A stretch of 64,000 nucleotides of DNA from Nakamurella antarctica (GTDB lineage Bacteria; Actinomycetota; Actinomycetes; Mycobacteriales; Nakamurellaceae), in assembly GCF_003860405.1 (NCBI RefSeq), contig NZ_CP034170.1:1984001-2048000 (forward strand). Reading direction: 5' to 3'. Made by a program: the position numbers and the translations under genes. This document shows positions 1 to 8,277 of this stretch, one piece after another. The notes under the pieces were generated by a model. That model was not told where the DNA came from. It searched no databases and worked only from the letters and a program-made list of their open reading frames with translations. The first letter of the stretch is position 1. Every line of letters begins with the position of its first letter.

Positions 1-845
1 AGTGGATAGTCCCGCTGGCCGGCCGCGACTACCAATCCCTGCCCCATGCCGGGGAGGCTGAAGGCCACCTCAACGATCACAGTTCCGAACAGGGCATAGC
101 TGGCCTGTACGGCGGTGACCGTGATGAGAGGAGGCAGCGCGTTCCGCAACACAAAGTGCCGCATCAGCCCGAATCCCGAATAGCCGAGCGTGCGGCCGGC
201 CAGAACATACTCGGTCGTCTGCAGGCTGAGAATCGTAGCTCGCAGACTTCGGATCATGGGAGGCATGATGGCGATCGCCACCACCACAGCCGGAAGCACG
301 ATGGAGCGCAGATTCTCTCCCGGGGTACGGCCGATACCCGCAACCGGAAACCATCCCGTAGGGAGGGCGATGAAGGTAATCACCATGATGGATAGCCAGA
401 ACGTGGGTAAGCCAGTCCCCAGGACGTTGAATCCTCGGATGATCTGATCCCCGATGCCACCGTTACTGCGGGCGGAGATGGCAGCGAGCGGTATCGAGAT
501 GACGATTGCCAGCAGGATCCCCGAAGTTGCGAGTAGCAACGTGACGGGGAACTGCTCGGCAATCTGGGCACTCACGTTCCTACCCGATTTGAACGATTTG
601 CCAAGGTCGCCCTGCAAGGCCGAGACGAGGTAGTTGAAGTACCTCGTCCACAGCGGCTGGTTGACTCCCAATTGCTCGCGAGCCCGGTCCACCTCGGCGT
701 CGGACGCTCGGGGCCCGACCACGAGTCGAGCCGGGTCCCCGGGCGTCAACGACAGCAAGAGCATGACGACCAACAGAATCCCCAATAGAAGGGGAATCAG
801 GCTGGCCAACCTCCGCACAACGAAGCCAAAGCGATTGGATTGCAT
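1..845 (-). CDS. Peptide ABC transporter permease, DppB/OppB-like (3' end cut by window edge)
   Basis: The reverse strand reads open from an ATG at 845 to the window edge (281 codons, no stop), starting MQSNRFGFVVRRLASLIPLL. It forms one inner-membrane channel subunit of a dipeptide/oligopeptide importer. An N-terminal membrane helix is followed by the family hallmark SLTPGDPARLVVGP, a periplasmic stretch with QLGVNQPLWTRYFNYL, and several hydrophobic segments. The cytoplasmic EAA-type loop EYVLAGRTLGYSGFGLMRH contacts the ATPase, and the C-terminal signature EVAFSLPGMGQ is present. It lies 21 bp downstream of the binding-protein gene on the same strand, so the two are co-transcribed. The usual DppC, D and F partners would lie to the left, outside the window. 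Family assignment is firm; the substrate is inferred from neighbours. Confidence 0.9.
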   Translation of the reverse strand, partial: MQSNRFGFVVRRLASLIPLLLGILLVVMLLLSLTPGDPARLVVGPRASDAEVDRAREQLGVNQPLWTRYFNYLVSALQGDLGKSFKSGRNVSAQIAEQFPVTLLLATSGILLAIVISIPLAAISARSNGGIGDQIIRGFNVLGTGLPTFWLSIMVITFIALPTGWFPVAGIGRTPGENLRSIVLPAVVVAIAIMPPMIRSLRATILSLQTTEYVLAGRTLGYSGFGLMRHFVLRNALPPLITVTAVQASYALFGTVIVEVAFSLPGMGQGLVVAAGQRDYP

Positions 846-866
846 GAGAGTGGCCGCCTGTTCGCG

Positions 867-2471
867 CTAGTTGGTCTTCCAGACATTCTCTAGCGCATAG
901 GTGCCCCACAGCGTCAGCTGCAGACCCTTCACCGTTGGCTGGGCTGCTCCAAGGGAGCGCAGGTGCGCCAGAGCAATAAACGGCGCCTCTTTGAAGTACA
1001 CGTCTTGGACGATGCCGATAGCCTTCTCTTGTTCCGCCGGGGTCTTTGCGAGCTGGTAGGCCTTGAATTGAGCATCGACCACGTCAGAGGAGAATCCGGT
1101 CCGCATGCCGTCTGTGCTCGTAACGTACGAGATCGGATCCGTCACGTCGGGCGAGATCGCATTGTAGGCAAACGAGGCGAGTTGGTACTTGCCGTCGTCC
1201 AAGTTAGCCGACCGCTGGCCGGAGTCCACCGGGGTGAGAGTGACCGTGATACCGATGTCCTTCAGGTTATCCGCCAAAATCTGGCCCAGCAGTACAGCAT
1301 CGCCGTTAGCTGTGAAGAGGAACTCCAAGGTGGTGGGCGGGTTGGCAGCAGTAGCGAGCAGCGCTTTGGCTTTCTCCACGTCACGCGAGAAGTAGGGCGA
1401 ACTCGGGGGTGCCCAGTGCAGCAAGTTGGAAGGAAGTGCGCCTGTCGGTGCGCTGCCATAACCGCTGTAGACGCTCTTGAGAATGGAGGGGTAATCGAGC
1501 GCATAGCCGATCGCCTGCCGCACGATGGGATCGGACAGTGCAGGGTCCTTGGTGTTCATCAACAGGACTGCTGTGTTGTGCTCGGCGACTGGAAGGATCA
1601 GGCTCTGGTCAAGCCCCAATGCGATCACCGGGCTGAGCTCGTCCGCGACATCGATCTGGGCTGCCTTCAGCTGCAGCGATAACGAGTTGGAGTCGGCGGA
1701 GTAGCTGCTGACCACCTTGTCGAGGTAGGGCTGTCCTGCTTTGTAGTATTTCGGGTTCTTCGTCAGCACGACGTCTCCACTGGAGGCCCAGCTCTCTACG
1801 AGGAACGGACCAGCACCAATGGGTGCCTGCCAGAACTCCTCGGCGGTGCGTCCGCCGAAGTCTTTGGGAACGATCCCGGCGTTAGACCAAGCCAGGTAGT
1901 TGGGGAGTGTGGAGTCGGGGCCCGACAAATCCAGTTCAATGGTGTCGGCGTCGACGATGACCGTCTTCTCAATACCGCCGTAGATCGGCCCATAGCTGGG
2001 GCCGGCCTGCCACGTCTTGATGGAGAATGCAACGTCCTCTGGCGTCACGGGATCACCATTACTGAAGGTGACCTTTGGGGTGAGGTCGATGGTGAGGACG
2101 GTGTTGTCGGCGTTGAAGGTCCACTTCGAAGCAATACCCGGCGCAAGATCCGTGCCTTCGGCGTTGACGCGGATCAGTGGTTCAAGCACTGCCTCGGAGA
2201 GCTGAAAACTTGCGTTGACAGTCTCTTGGTCAAGGTTGAAACCCTCGAAGAGGTTGCCGCGGCCGACTGAGAGCGTTCCACCGGAGATCGGGGCGGCGGC
2301 GTCGCCCGCAGGCGCTGAACTAGCATCGGATGACGAAGAACCAGGGGCCGGCGCCGAAGAATTGGATGCGGGCGAAGAATTAGAGTCGCTGGACGAGCAA
2401 CCAGCAAGAGCTAGGGCCGTCGTGATCGACAGCGCACCAATGACGCGCAGCCGTGATCGCATGGGATTCAT
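867..2471 (-). CDS. Peptide ABC transporter substrate-binding lipoprotein (SBP family 5)
   Basis: A 534-residue extracytoplasmic solute receptor of the DppA/OppA family. The signal peptide ends in the lipobox ALAGC with the lipidated Cys at residue 25. A low-complexity Ser/Ala linker (about 26-62) precedes the SBP_bac_5 fold, including LEPLIRVNAEGTDLAPGIAS and the region VTPEDVAFSIKTWQ. GGAG sits 7 bp upstream of the first ATG, which supports this start. The gene follows the dipeptidase fusion after 98 bp and precedes the DppB-like permease, so it is the receptor of that importer. Neighbouring peptidases suggest short peptides, possibly with D-residues, as ligand; this is inference. The 98-bp gap may hold an internal promoter, but I see no clear boxes. 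Confidence 0.92.
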   Translation of the reverse strand: MNPMRSRLRVIGALSITTALALAGCSSSDSNSSPASNSSAPAPGSSSSDASSAPAGDAAAPISGGTLSVGRGNLFEGFNLDQETVNASFQLSEAVLEPLIRVNAEGTDLAPGIASKWTFNADNTVLTIDLTPKVTFSNGDPVTPEDVAFSIKTWQAGPSYGPIYGGIEKTVIVDADTIELDLSGPDSTLPNYLAWSNAGIVPKDFGGRTAEEFWQAPIGAGPFLVESWASSGDVVLTKNPKYYKAGQPYLDKVVSSYSADSNSLSLQLKAAQIDVADELSPVIALGLDQSLILPVAEHNTAVLLMNTKDPALSDPIVRQAIGYALDYPSILKSVYSGYGSAPTGALPSNLLHWAPPSSPYFSRDVEKAKALLATAANPPTTLEFLFTANGDAVLLGQILADNLKDIGITVTLTPVDSGQRSANLDDGKYQLASFAYNAISPDVTDPISYVTSTDGMRTGFSSDVVDAQFKAYQLAKTPAEQEKAIGIVQDVYFKEAPFIALAHLRSLGAAQPTVKGLQLTLWGTYALENVWKTN

Positions 2472-2569
2472 GTGTTTTCTCCAGGTTTTTAAATCTGATT
2501 TTGAATTGGGTTCAATCTAGGGTGAATGTCGTGACATGTACAGCTCTTTTGTGCAGCGATTTTCCTTGC

Positions 2570-4348
2570 TTATAGGGGATGTCGGTTGCGAGCGCGCTCG
2601 AATGCGGAGTCAGTGATGTGAAGGACGCGGAGGATGTTGTCCGAGGCCAATGCGGAAAGCTCGGCGGCAGACCAGCCCCGGCGCCTTAATTCCGCGAGCA
2701 GCGCCGGATAGGAGGACACATCTGTCAACCCCTGGGGGGTCGAGGAGATCCCATCGAAGTCCCCGCCCAACCCGACGTGGGCAATGCCCACCACATCACA
2801 CGAGTGCTCGATATGGTCGGCAACATCCGCCAGATATGCCGGTGAATACGGCTGCCCCGCGGCGCGTTTACGCGCTCCGGAGGTGCGATAGGTCTCAGAA
2901 ACGAACTGCGGGACAAAGGTAATCATCTGCACTCCCCCATTTGCCGAGAGGCGGCGGAGTACGCCGTCGGGAACGTTGCGGTCGTGGCGCGTCAGTGCGT
3001 AATTGGAGGAGTGGCTGAAGATCACTGGAACCTTCGCAACGTCGAGCACATCGTGCATTGTCGACGCCGACGTGTGGGACAGATCGACCAGAACGCCCTG
3101 CCGCTCCAACTCCGCGACGAGCATCGCCCCCTTCTCACTCAGGCCGTTGTGCAGCTTTTGGCCGGTAGCGGAGTCTGCCCACATGGTGCTCTCGTTGTGG
3201 GTAAGCGTCATATAGCGCATGCCCGCGCGGGCGAGCTCGGCCACATTCTCGATCCGACCCTCCAGCACGTTGCTGCCCTCGGCTCCGATCAAGCAACCGA
3301 TCTCGTCGCGGGAAATCGCTTCTCTTACCTGCCGCGCAGAGGGGCTGAACGCGAGGGCGTTCGGAGCGTGTTCAATAACCTCGCGCACGCGGGCGATCTG
3401 TTCGGTGATCACCGCGAAAGGCTCGGGTGTGCCATCGGGCACCCAGACCGACCAGAACTGTGCACCCATCTCACCAGCGCGCATGCGCGCTAGATCCGTG
3501 TGCCGTTCCGGGATCCCAGTCGAAAAGCGCTCCGCGCCGATTCCACCCTCGCGCATCTCCCAAGGGAGATCGTTATGCCCGTCGATGACGCGGATCTTGC
3601 GCGAGGATGCCCGCTCTGCCGCGATGCCCACAAAGTTATTGACGAGCCTGGAACTTGCTGCCTCCAAGCGAGGTTCGTCTCGCGCCGCCTGCTCTTGCAG
3701 TGCTGAAAGGTCCATCCCCTCGGCGGCAAGGGAGGCCGCGTCCCACTGCGCAAGGCGTCCGATCGGCGCTTCCGGATGGAATTGAACACCCCACGCGAGA
3801 TCCCCGACCCGGAAGGCCTGGACCGCGCAATTGTCGTTTTCAGCAAGATGCACCGCGTCCGCTGGCAAGGCCGTGATCTGGTCTTGATGGTTTTGCAACA
3901 CGACGAACTCGGATTCCACACCCGTGAGCAGCGCATCCTCAGCCGCCTCTGCTCGCTGACGGACCAGCACAGTTCCGCGTTCGGGCACCCCGAACCTGCC
4001 CGTCACAGTTCCTCCCGCCACCTCCGCCAGCAGTTGCGCTCCCAAGCAGATGCCTAGCAATGGAACATTTTGGGCGAGACACCGAGAGGCGAGCAGCCGC
4101 TCCGCCGCCAACCACGGCGCCTTCTCGAACTCGCTGGGCAGCAAACCACCTCCGAGGAGGATCACTCCGTCATAGCCGTCAGGAGTATCGGGAATGTCGG
4201 CCGTGACCGACACTGTGGTCGTCGCGCCGGCGGCATTCAATCGTGGCAGCAGGGTGCCCGGACCACTGCGGGGCGAGTTCACGACCACGAGCAGGGACAC
4301 GGGAACCCGCGGCGAAGCAGCCGGGCCTGGCTCGGTGAAATCCGTCAT
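2570..4348 (-). CDS. Fusion of a class I glutamine amidotransferase-like domain with an M19 (renal-type) dipeptidase
   Basis: A two-domain protein of about 592 residues. Residues 15-240 are a class I glutamine amidotransferase-like domain with the nucleophile elbow LLGICLGAQ (Cys101) and WGVQFHPE (His191, Glu193), so the Cys-His-Glu triad is intact. Residues 253-592 are a membrane-dipeptidase domain: HND (His258, Asp260) for the first metal ligands, LIGAEG, LTHNE, VDLSHTS, VIFSHSS and GLGGDFDG. M19 enzymes hydrolyse dipeptides, often with a D-residue at the C-terminus. There is no signal peptide, so it is cytosolic. I chose ATG 4348, which has AGGTG 6 bp upstream; a GTG at 4357 would overlap the racemase gene by 8 bp. 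The fusion is unusual, since each domain is normally a separate protein. The role of the amidotransferase half is unknown: perhaps hydrolysis of a gamma-glutamyl or amide bond. Confidence 0.88.
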   Translation of the reverse strand: MTDFTEPGPAASPRVPVSLLVVVNSPRSGPGTLLPRLNAAGATTTVSVTADIPDTPDGYDGVILLGGGLLPSEFEKAPWLAAERLLASRCLAQNVPLLGICLGAQLLAEVAGGTVTGRFGVPERGTVLVRQRAEAAEDALLTGVESEFVVLQNHQDQITALPADAVHLAENDNCAVQAFRVGDLAWGVQFHPEAPIGRLAQWDAASLAAEGMDLSALQEQAARDEPRLEAASSRLVNNFVGIAAERASSRKIRVIDGHNDLPWEMREGGIGAERFSTGIPERHTDLARMRAGEMGAQFWSVWVPDGTPEPFAVITEQIARVREVIEHAPNALAFSPSARQVREAISRDEIGCLIGAEGSNVLEGRIENVAELARAGMRYMTLTHNESTMWADSATGQKLHNGLSEKGAMLVAELERQGVLVDLSHTSASTMHDVLDVAKVPVIFSHSSNYALTRHDRNVPDGVLRRLSANGGVQMITFVPQFVSETYRTSGARKRAAGQPYSPAYLADVADHIEHSCDVVGIAHVGLGGDFDGISSTPQGLTDVSSYPALLAELRRRGWSAAELSALASDNILRVLHITDSAFERARNRHPL

Positions 4349-4349
4349 C

Positions 4350-5450
4350 TCAGGCACCTGCCTTCGCTTGGTCCACGCGAGAAAAGATCACGTCGTGCCC
4401 AATTCCCGCGCCGAGGGGCACCTGCACCACCCCAGCTTCTGCCACGACCGCCGGCTCGATCACATCCAGGGCGTAGTACTTATCCGAACCCGAGACATCG
4501 GAGGGGTAGTCAAAACCGGCCAGAGAGCACAATGCGATATTCGCGGCGCGGCCCACTCCGAACTCGTGCATTCCGCCGCACCAGACTGCGATGCCCTCGG
4601 CCGTAGCCAACTCATAAGCGGTGAGTGCAGCAGTCAGTCCGCCCATCCGGGAGACCTTGATGTTAAGAACGGTGCCAGCGTCGAGCGCGATCATGGTGCG
4701 TAGATCCCCCAGATCCACGATTGACTCGTCTAAACAGACGGGCGTGGCGATGGCTTGGCGCAGGTTGGCGTGGGCCACGAATTCCCGCGCGGCAAAAGGT
4801 TGTTCAATCATGGCGAGGTCAAAGGCATCGAGCTTGGCTAGATGATCCACCGACGAACGGTGGGGTGAGTAGCCCCCATTAGCGTCAACATGCAGCAGCA
4901 CATTCGGGAACCCTGCGCGTGCGGCCCGGACCGGCTCGACGTCCCAGCCGGGCTTGATCTTCAATTTCACGCGCGAATATCCGCCATCCACGTGGTGCTG
5001 AATCTGCCCCAAGAGCGCGTCGATGGTGGGTTCGATCCCCAGGGACACCCCCGCAGCGACCTGACTACGCGTTCCCCCCAACGCCTTCGACAGGGAAACA
5101 CCGCGCAACCTCGAGAACAGGTCCCAGGCTGCAATATCGAAGCCTGCCTTGGCGAACTCATGGCCCCGCACCTGGTTCAATCTGGTGGCGAGCTCGTGGG
5201 GTTCGCGCCACTCGTAGTCCAGCGTTAATGGCCGCAGGTACCGCGCAGCGATGAGCTGCGCGGTTTCGACAGTCTCGGCGCAATAGTAAGGATCGCTGGG
5301 GGAGGCGATCTCGCCCCAGCCACACTCCCCCGACTCGTCGGTGAACCGGACAAGGATGTGTTCGATCGACGCTTTGCGGTGCGAGCTGGTCTCGAATTCA
5401 TGAACAAGTGGCAGCGCCACGGGAAAAAGATCGACCTGTGTGACGCGCAT
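4350..5450 (-). CDS. N-acylamino acid racemase / o-succinylbenzoate synthase family (enolase superfamily)
   Basis: A 366-residue MenC-type enolase-superfamily enzyme. The barrel shows the KxK acid/base motif in VKLKIKPGWD (Lys162, Lys164), metal ligands Asp189 (HVDANGGY), Glu216 (MIEQPF) and Asp241 (CLDES), and the opposite base Lys265 (LNIKVSRMGG). The C-terminal block WCGGMHEFGVGRAANIAL is typical of NSAR/OSBS proteins rather than of L-Ala-D/L-Glu epimerases. The start ATG overlaps the upstream stop as TAATG, so translation is probably coupled. No other menaquinone genes are in the window, and the neighbours are a GNAT, peptidases and a peptide importer. Racemisation of N-acyl (succinyl) amino acids is therefore more likely than menaquinone synthesis. 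The family is certain; the substrate is inferred. Confidence 0.88.
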   Translation of the reverse strand: MRVTQVDLFPVALPLVHEFETSSHRKASIEHILVRFTDESGECGWGEIASPSDPYYCAETVETAQLIAARYLRPLTLDYEWREPHELATRLNQVRGHEFAKAGFDIAAWDLFSRLRGVSLSKALGGTRSQVAAGVSLGIEPTIDALLGQIQHHVDGGYSRVKLKIKPGWDVEPVRAARAGFPNVLLHVDANGGYSPHRSSVDHLAKLDAFDLAMIEQPFAAREFVAHANLRQAIATPVCLDESIVDLGDLRTMIALDAGTVLNIKVSRMGGLTAALTAYELATAEGIAVWCGGMHEFGVGRAANIALCSLAGFDYPSDVSGSDKYYALDVIEPAVVAEAGVVQVPLGAGIGHDVIFSRVDQAKAGA

Positions 5451-6106
5451 TAAGCATCTCCCTGCGATGGCCGAACGGTGTAGTCGAGCAGCTGCTCTTC
5501 GAGGAGTTCGCGCGCGCCCAGGCGACGACGCGCGCCCTTCGCCCGGGCGGAGGCGAGGGTAGACAGCACGTGACCCACGAGTGTGATCGACGTAGGCGAA
5601 TCCAGGTGTGATCCACCCTCGGTGGGTACCACGATGACGGAACTGGCGAACTCCGCGATGGGCGATTCGGCGGCGTCGGTGATGGCCACCACGCTTGCGC
5701 CCGCTCGCGCGGCGATCTCCGCCACGGAGATGGTGTGTCCGCGGTAGCGCCGAAATGAGAAGGCAACGAGACAATCGGTGCTACCGAAGTCGGTCAGCGC
5801 GTCGACCGACTCCTCGAGATCGACCCCGAGAACTGTGACACCGCCGAGGGCTGCGCGAAGAGAGTGCTCGAAGAGTTGTGCATGGATGTGGCTGCGCCCC
5901 ACCCCGACCACGGTGCGCCGGCGCGCCGCGACCAGGCTGACCGCCGCGGCAAGCACAGCGGGGTCGGTATCGATGCTTGTCAGCGCCGCCAGCACATTTG
6001 TTCGCTCGGCGGTGACCAGCTGACCGCGCAGCAACTCGGCCGAGGACCGGCGGCGGAGGCGGTCGTCGTACCGCAGGGCAGGGGTGTCGGCGCTGGCGGC
6101 TTTCAT
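5450..6106 (-). CDS. SIS-domain protein, RpiR-like but without the DNA-binding domain
   Basis: A 218-residue protein made almost wholly of a sugar-isomerase (SIS) fold: RTVVGVGRSHIHAQLFEHSL with the following helix, LVAFSFRRYRGHTISVAEIAARAGASVVAITD, and SSVIVVPTEG. In RpiR-family regulators this fold binds a sugar phosphate and follows an HTH of about 75 residues. Here only about 50 residues precede it, and I see no HTH. The ATG at 6106 overlaps the GNAT stop as ATGA, and the stop overlaps the next start as TAATG. The gene is therefore locked inside the operon and this start is well supported. It could be a ligand sensor acting with a partner, or an enzyme such as an isomerase. I assign no specific function. 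Confidence 0.8.
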   Translation of the reverse strand: MKAASADTPALRYDDRLRRRSSAELLRGQLVTAERTNVLAALTSIDTDPAVLAAAVSLVAARRRTVVGVGRSHIHAQLFEHSLRAALGGVTVLGVDLEESVDALTDFGSTDCLVAFSFRRYRGHTISVAEIAARAGASVVAITDAAESPIAEFASSVIVVPTEGGSHLDSPTSITLVGHVLSTLASARAKGARRRLGARELLEEQLLDYTVRPSQGDA

Positions 6107-6918
6107 ACGGAATCCTGTTGGCAGAGATAGGCAAACACGCCCGGAGCCACCCGGACGCACTGCACCGCTGCGTAGCCAGCCTCCAGTACGCGCCGCAAGG
6201 ATCCAGCCACCAGAGGTCGGGTGTCTTCCGGCGCCTGAGGCCCTGCGGGGAGGGTGATCGCCGCACGGGAGGCATCGAGCTGCTGCACCTGACCGAACAA
6301 TGCGGGTGCGCTGTCAATCGAGGCAGTAATGACAGGCTGATTTGCCGAGCCATCCTTTGCCGCGCCATTCCACTCCACGCCATTCCACTCCGCGCCATCC
6401 CACTCCACGCCATCCCACTCCACAATGAGTCGGTCGGAGTGCCCATCGTCGTAGAAGTCTGGCTTGAACCACCGGGCGCGCGCGCCCAGCCTGCTGAGAT
6501 TGAAGAATGCGTTGCGGGTGTTCATTGGATCGTAAGGCCACCTCATCGACGTGAACCCACCGCGGCGAGCCTGATCCATCTGGGCGTGCTTCAGGGCTCG
6601 CCCCACCCCCCGGCCTTGCCATTCCGCATCGACGCATGCCGCCTGCGAGAACAGGTACGGCGTCGCATTATCGATGGCGGGAAACCCGTAGACGAATCCG
6701 ATGAGGACCTTTTCGTCGCTGAAAGCACCGACCGCGGTACCTCCGGCATACATGAGGGACCGCATCAGCTTGGTGTTCAACGTGAACTGCTCGGTGTAGT
6801 GAAACACCCGCTGGTAGAGGGAAGAAGCCTGTTCGAACTCCTGACGCTCGGTGAGCGGCCTCAGCTCAGCGGCGGGTGAAGCAGCCACGAGAGAATTCTG
6901 AGCGGAAATAGCGTCCAT
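6103..6918 (-). CDS. GNAT-family N-acyltransferase (putative amino acid N-acylase of the racemase cluster)
   Basis: A 271-residue GCN5-related acyltransferase. The acyl-CoA pyrophosphate loop is QGRGVGRAL (101-109), preceded by the strand AACVDAEW and followed by a conserved block ending WPYDPMNTRNAFFNLSRLGA. The latter resembles the predicted-acetyltransferase group (COG3375) that accompanies NSAR genes. Residues 167-186 are four EWxG(V/A) repeats, probably an expanded form of the EW strand normally found there. As first gene of the leftward operon it faces the M20 gene across a short divergent promoter region. By analogy with the Geobacillus kaustophilus D-to-L amino acid pathway, it may transfer an acyl group from acyl-CoA to D-amino acids. 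That role is inferred. Confidence 0.82.
   Translation of the reverse strand: MDAISAQNSLVAASPAAELRPLTERQEFEQASSLYQRVFHYTEQFTLNTKLMRSLMYAGGTAVGAFSDEKVLIGFVYGFPAIDNATPYLFSQAACVDAEWQGRGVGRALKHAQMDQARRGGFTSMRWPYDPMNTRNAFFNLSRLGARARWFKPDFYDDGHSDRLIVEWDGVEWDGAEWNGVEWNGAAKDGSANQPVITASIDSAPALFGQVQQLDASRAAITLPAGPQAPEDTRPLVAGSLRRVLEAGYAAVQCVRVAPGVFAYLCQQDSV
6361..6420 (-). repeat. Four 15-bp tandem repeats inside the GNAT gene
   Basis: Four in-frame copies of a 15-bp unit, close to CACGCCATTCCACTC on the plus strand, encode EWDGV, EWDGA, EWNGV and EWNGA. Copies differ at one to three positions. The repeats lie after a strand that reads RLIVEWDG. They do not break the frame, and a change in copy number would alter length by five residues per unit. 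Confidence 0.9.
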
Positions 6919-6963
6919 ATAATCGACACTAGGCTGCTAATGACCTGCATATCAAGATCTGTC

Positions 6964-6977
6964 TACAATTATTTGTA
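6964..6977. promoter_or_regulatory. Candidate operator between the GNAT and M20 genes
   Basis: A 14-bp inverted repeat with perfect TACAA / TTGTA arms and a 4-bp AT spacer sits in the AT-rich gap between the divergent leftward operon (start 6918) and the M20 gene (start 7082). Its position suits a shared regulator site. No DNA-binding regulator gene lies next to it, since the SIS protein has no visible HTH. The match is short, so this is only a candidate. Confidence 0.35.
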
Positions 6978-7081
6978 ACAGAAGTTTACAGTTTGAGAGC
7001 TTGGACACGTGGAGTGTGCTTGAGTGGACCGCACGTGATCATCACCAGTGGGTTACGGATCGAACATCGAAGGTGGCAGAC

Positions 7082-8239
7082 ATGAGCGAACCGGTCCTAG
7101 CCGTAATCGACGCCCAGTTTCAGCACCGGGTGATCGGGCGACTTCAACGGCTCGTGGAGCACGAGTCCCCCAGCGGCGATATCCCCGCACTTCAGGGTTT
7201 CGTCGGTCTCCTGAAATCAACATGGGAAGATCTGGGCATCGCCGTAACTGTCCGCGAAACTCCCGGCGGTCCGGTTCTGGTCGGCGATTTACCGGGTCGA
7301 GGGTGGGGCGTTGGGCTGGCTCCAATCCTGCTCATCGGCCATTCCGACACCGTGTGGCCAATGAGCACACTTGGGTCACGGATGCGGTGGTCCCACGACG
7401 AGCAGGGCGTGATTTGGGGACCCGGCGTCTTCGATATGAAATCTGGCCTCGTCATCATCGAGTTCGTTATCGAATGCCTTCGCGGGGCCGGCTCGGGCCA
7501 TCCACCGTTGCGGATCTTCGTCGCCCCCGACGAGGAGACAGGATCCACCCACTCGCGCGTAATGCTCGAGGAGGCTGCCATCGGATGCTCCAGCGCAGTC
7601 GGTTTCGAGTCCCCACACCCAGACGGCAGGTTAAAGATCGGCAGGTTCGGCAGCACCAGACTGCGAGTGCGGGTCACAGGACGAGAGGCGCACGCTGCGT
7701 TGGATGCCGAGCGTGGGATCTCTGCCATCGATGAGCTCGTCGACCAGCTCCTCGTCATTCGATCGATGGTTGCAGCAGCCACTGATCCTGAGCACCTCGT
7801 ATTACTGAACGTGGGATCGGTAGAGGCACCGGGCAAGACCAATGTTGTCTCCAGCCAGGCTTGCGCGCAGATCGGCCTCCGCTTTGCCCGAAAAGATGAA
7901 GAAGATGTGCTTGTGCCAGCGCTGTTAAATCTGGCTCCCATTCGCCTCGGCGCCGGTGTCGAGGTCGTCATCGAGTCGCACCGTCCGGCCTGGTCCCCGC
8001 ATCCTCGCGACACCGAACTCGGCGCGCGCCTGCTGCCCGGGCAGGTGCCGGGCAGCCCAGCCCGCGGGGCCGCCGACACCAACGCGATGGCGGGTCTTGA
8101 CATCGCAGCGGTCGACGGCCTCGGCGCGAGGGGCGCCGGCGCGCACGCCCTTGAAGAACGGATCGTTGCGGCATCGCTATGGGACCGTATCTCTTCACTG
8201 GTCGAGGCGTTCGGCGACGAGAAAAGATGGGCTGCGTAA
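7082..8239 (+). CDS. M20-family metallopeptidase / N-acyl-amino acid deacylase (carboxypeptidase G2-like)
   Basis: A 385-residue di-zinc hydrolase. Motifs in order: GHSDTVWP (His87, Asp89), GPGVFDMKSG (Asp118, bridging ligand), APDEETGS (Glu151/152, catalytic base and ligand), GFESP (Glu176), dimerisation domain from about 190 to 290 with REAHAALDAERG, then ADTN and GAGAHALEE (His355). It most resembles glutamate carboxypeptidase-type M20 proteins. ATG 7082 follows AAGGTGG at good spacing; an upstream in-frame start at 7001 lacks this. The gene is divergent from the racemase operon. In the known NSAR pathway an M20 enzyme removes the N-acyl group from the L-isomer, which fits this position, but cleavage of peptides is equally possible. 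Confidence 0.88.
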   Translation: MSEPVLAVIDAQFQHRVIGRLQRLVEHESPSGDIPALQGFVGLLKSTWEDLGIAVTVRETPGGPVLVGDLPGRGWGVGLAPILLIGHSDTVWPMSTLGSRMRWSHDEQGVIWGPGVFDMKSGLVIIEFVIECLRGAGSGHPPLRIFVAPDEETGSTHSRVMLEEAAIGCSSAVGFESPHPDGRLKIGRFGSTRLRVRVTGREAHAALDAERGISAIDELVDQLLVIRSMVAAATDPEHLVLLNVGSVEAPGKTNVVSSQACAQIGLRFARKDEEDVLVPALLNLAPIRLGAGVEVVIESHRPAWSPHPRDTELGARLLPGQVPGSPARGAADTNAMAGLDIAAVDGLGARGAGAHALEERIVAASLWDRISSLVEAFGDEKRWAA

Positions 8240-8277
8240 ACAACACATTCAGGCATCCGGGCAGGCGCTGCGAGCTA

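Noticed and set aside
963-1682. Open forward frame opposite the peptide-binding protein gene
   Set aside because: Antisense to a convincing lipoprotein gene; no ribosome site and no family resemblance.
4350-5450. Assignment of the racemase gene as menC of menaquinone synthesis
   Set aside because: No other men genes are near, and the GNAT/M20/dipeptidase context fits N-acylamino acid racemase better; kept only as an alternative.
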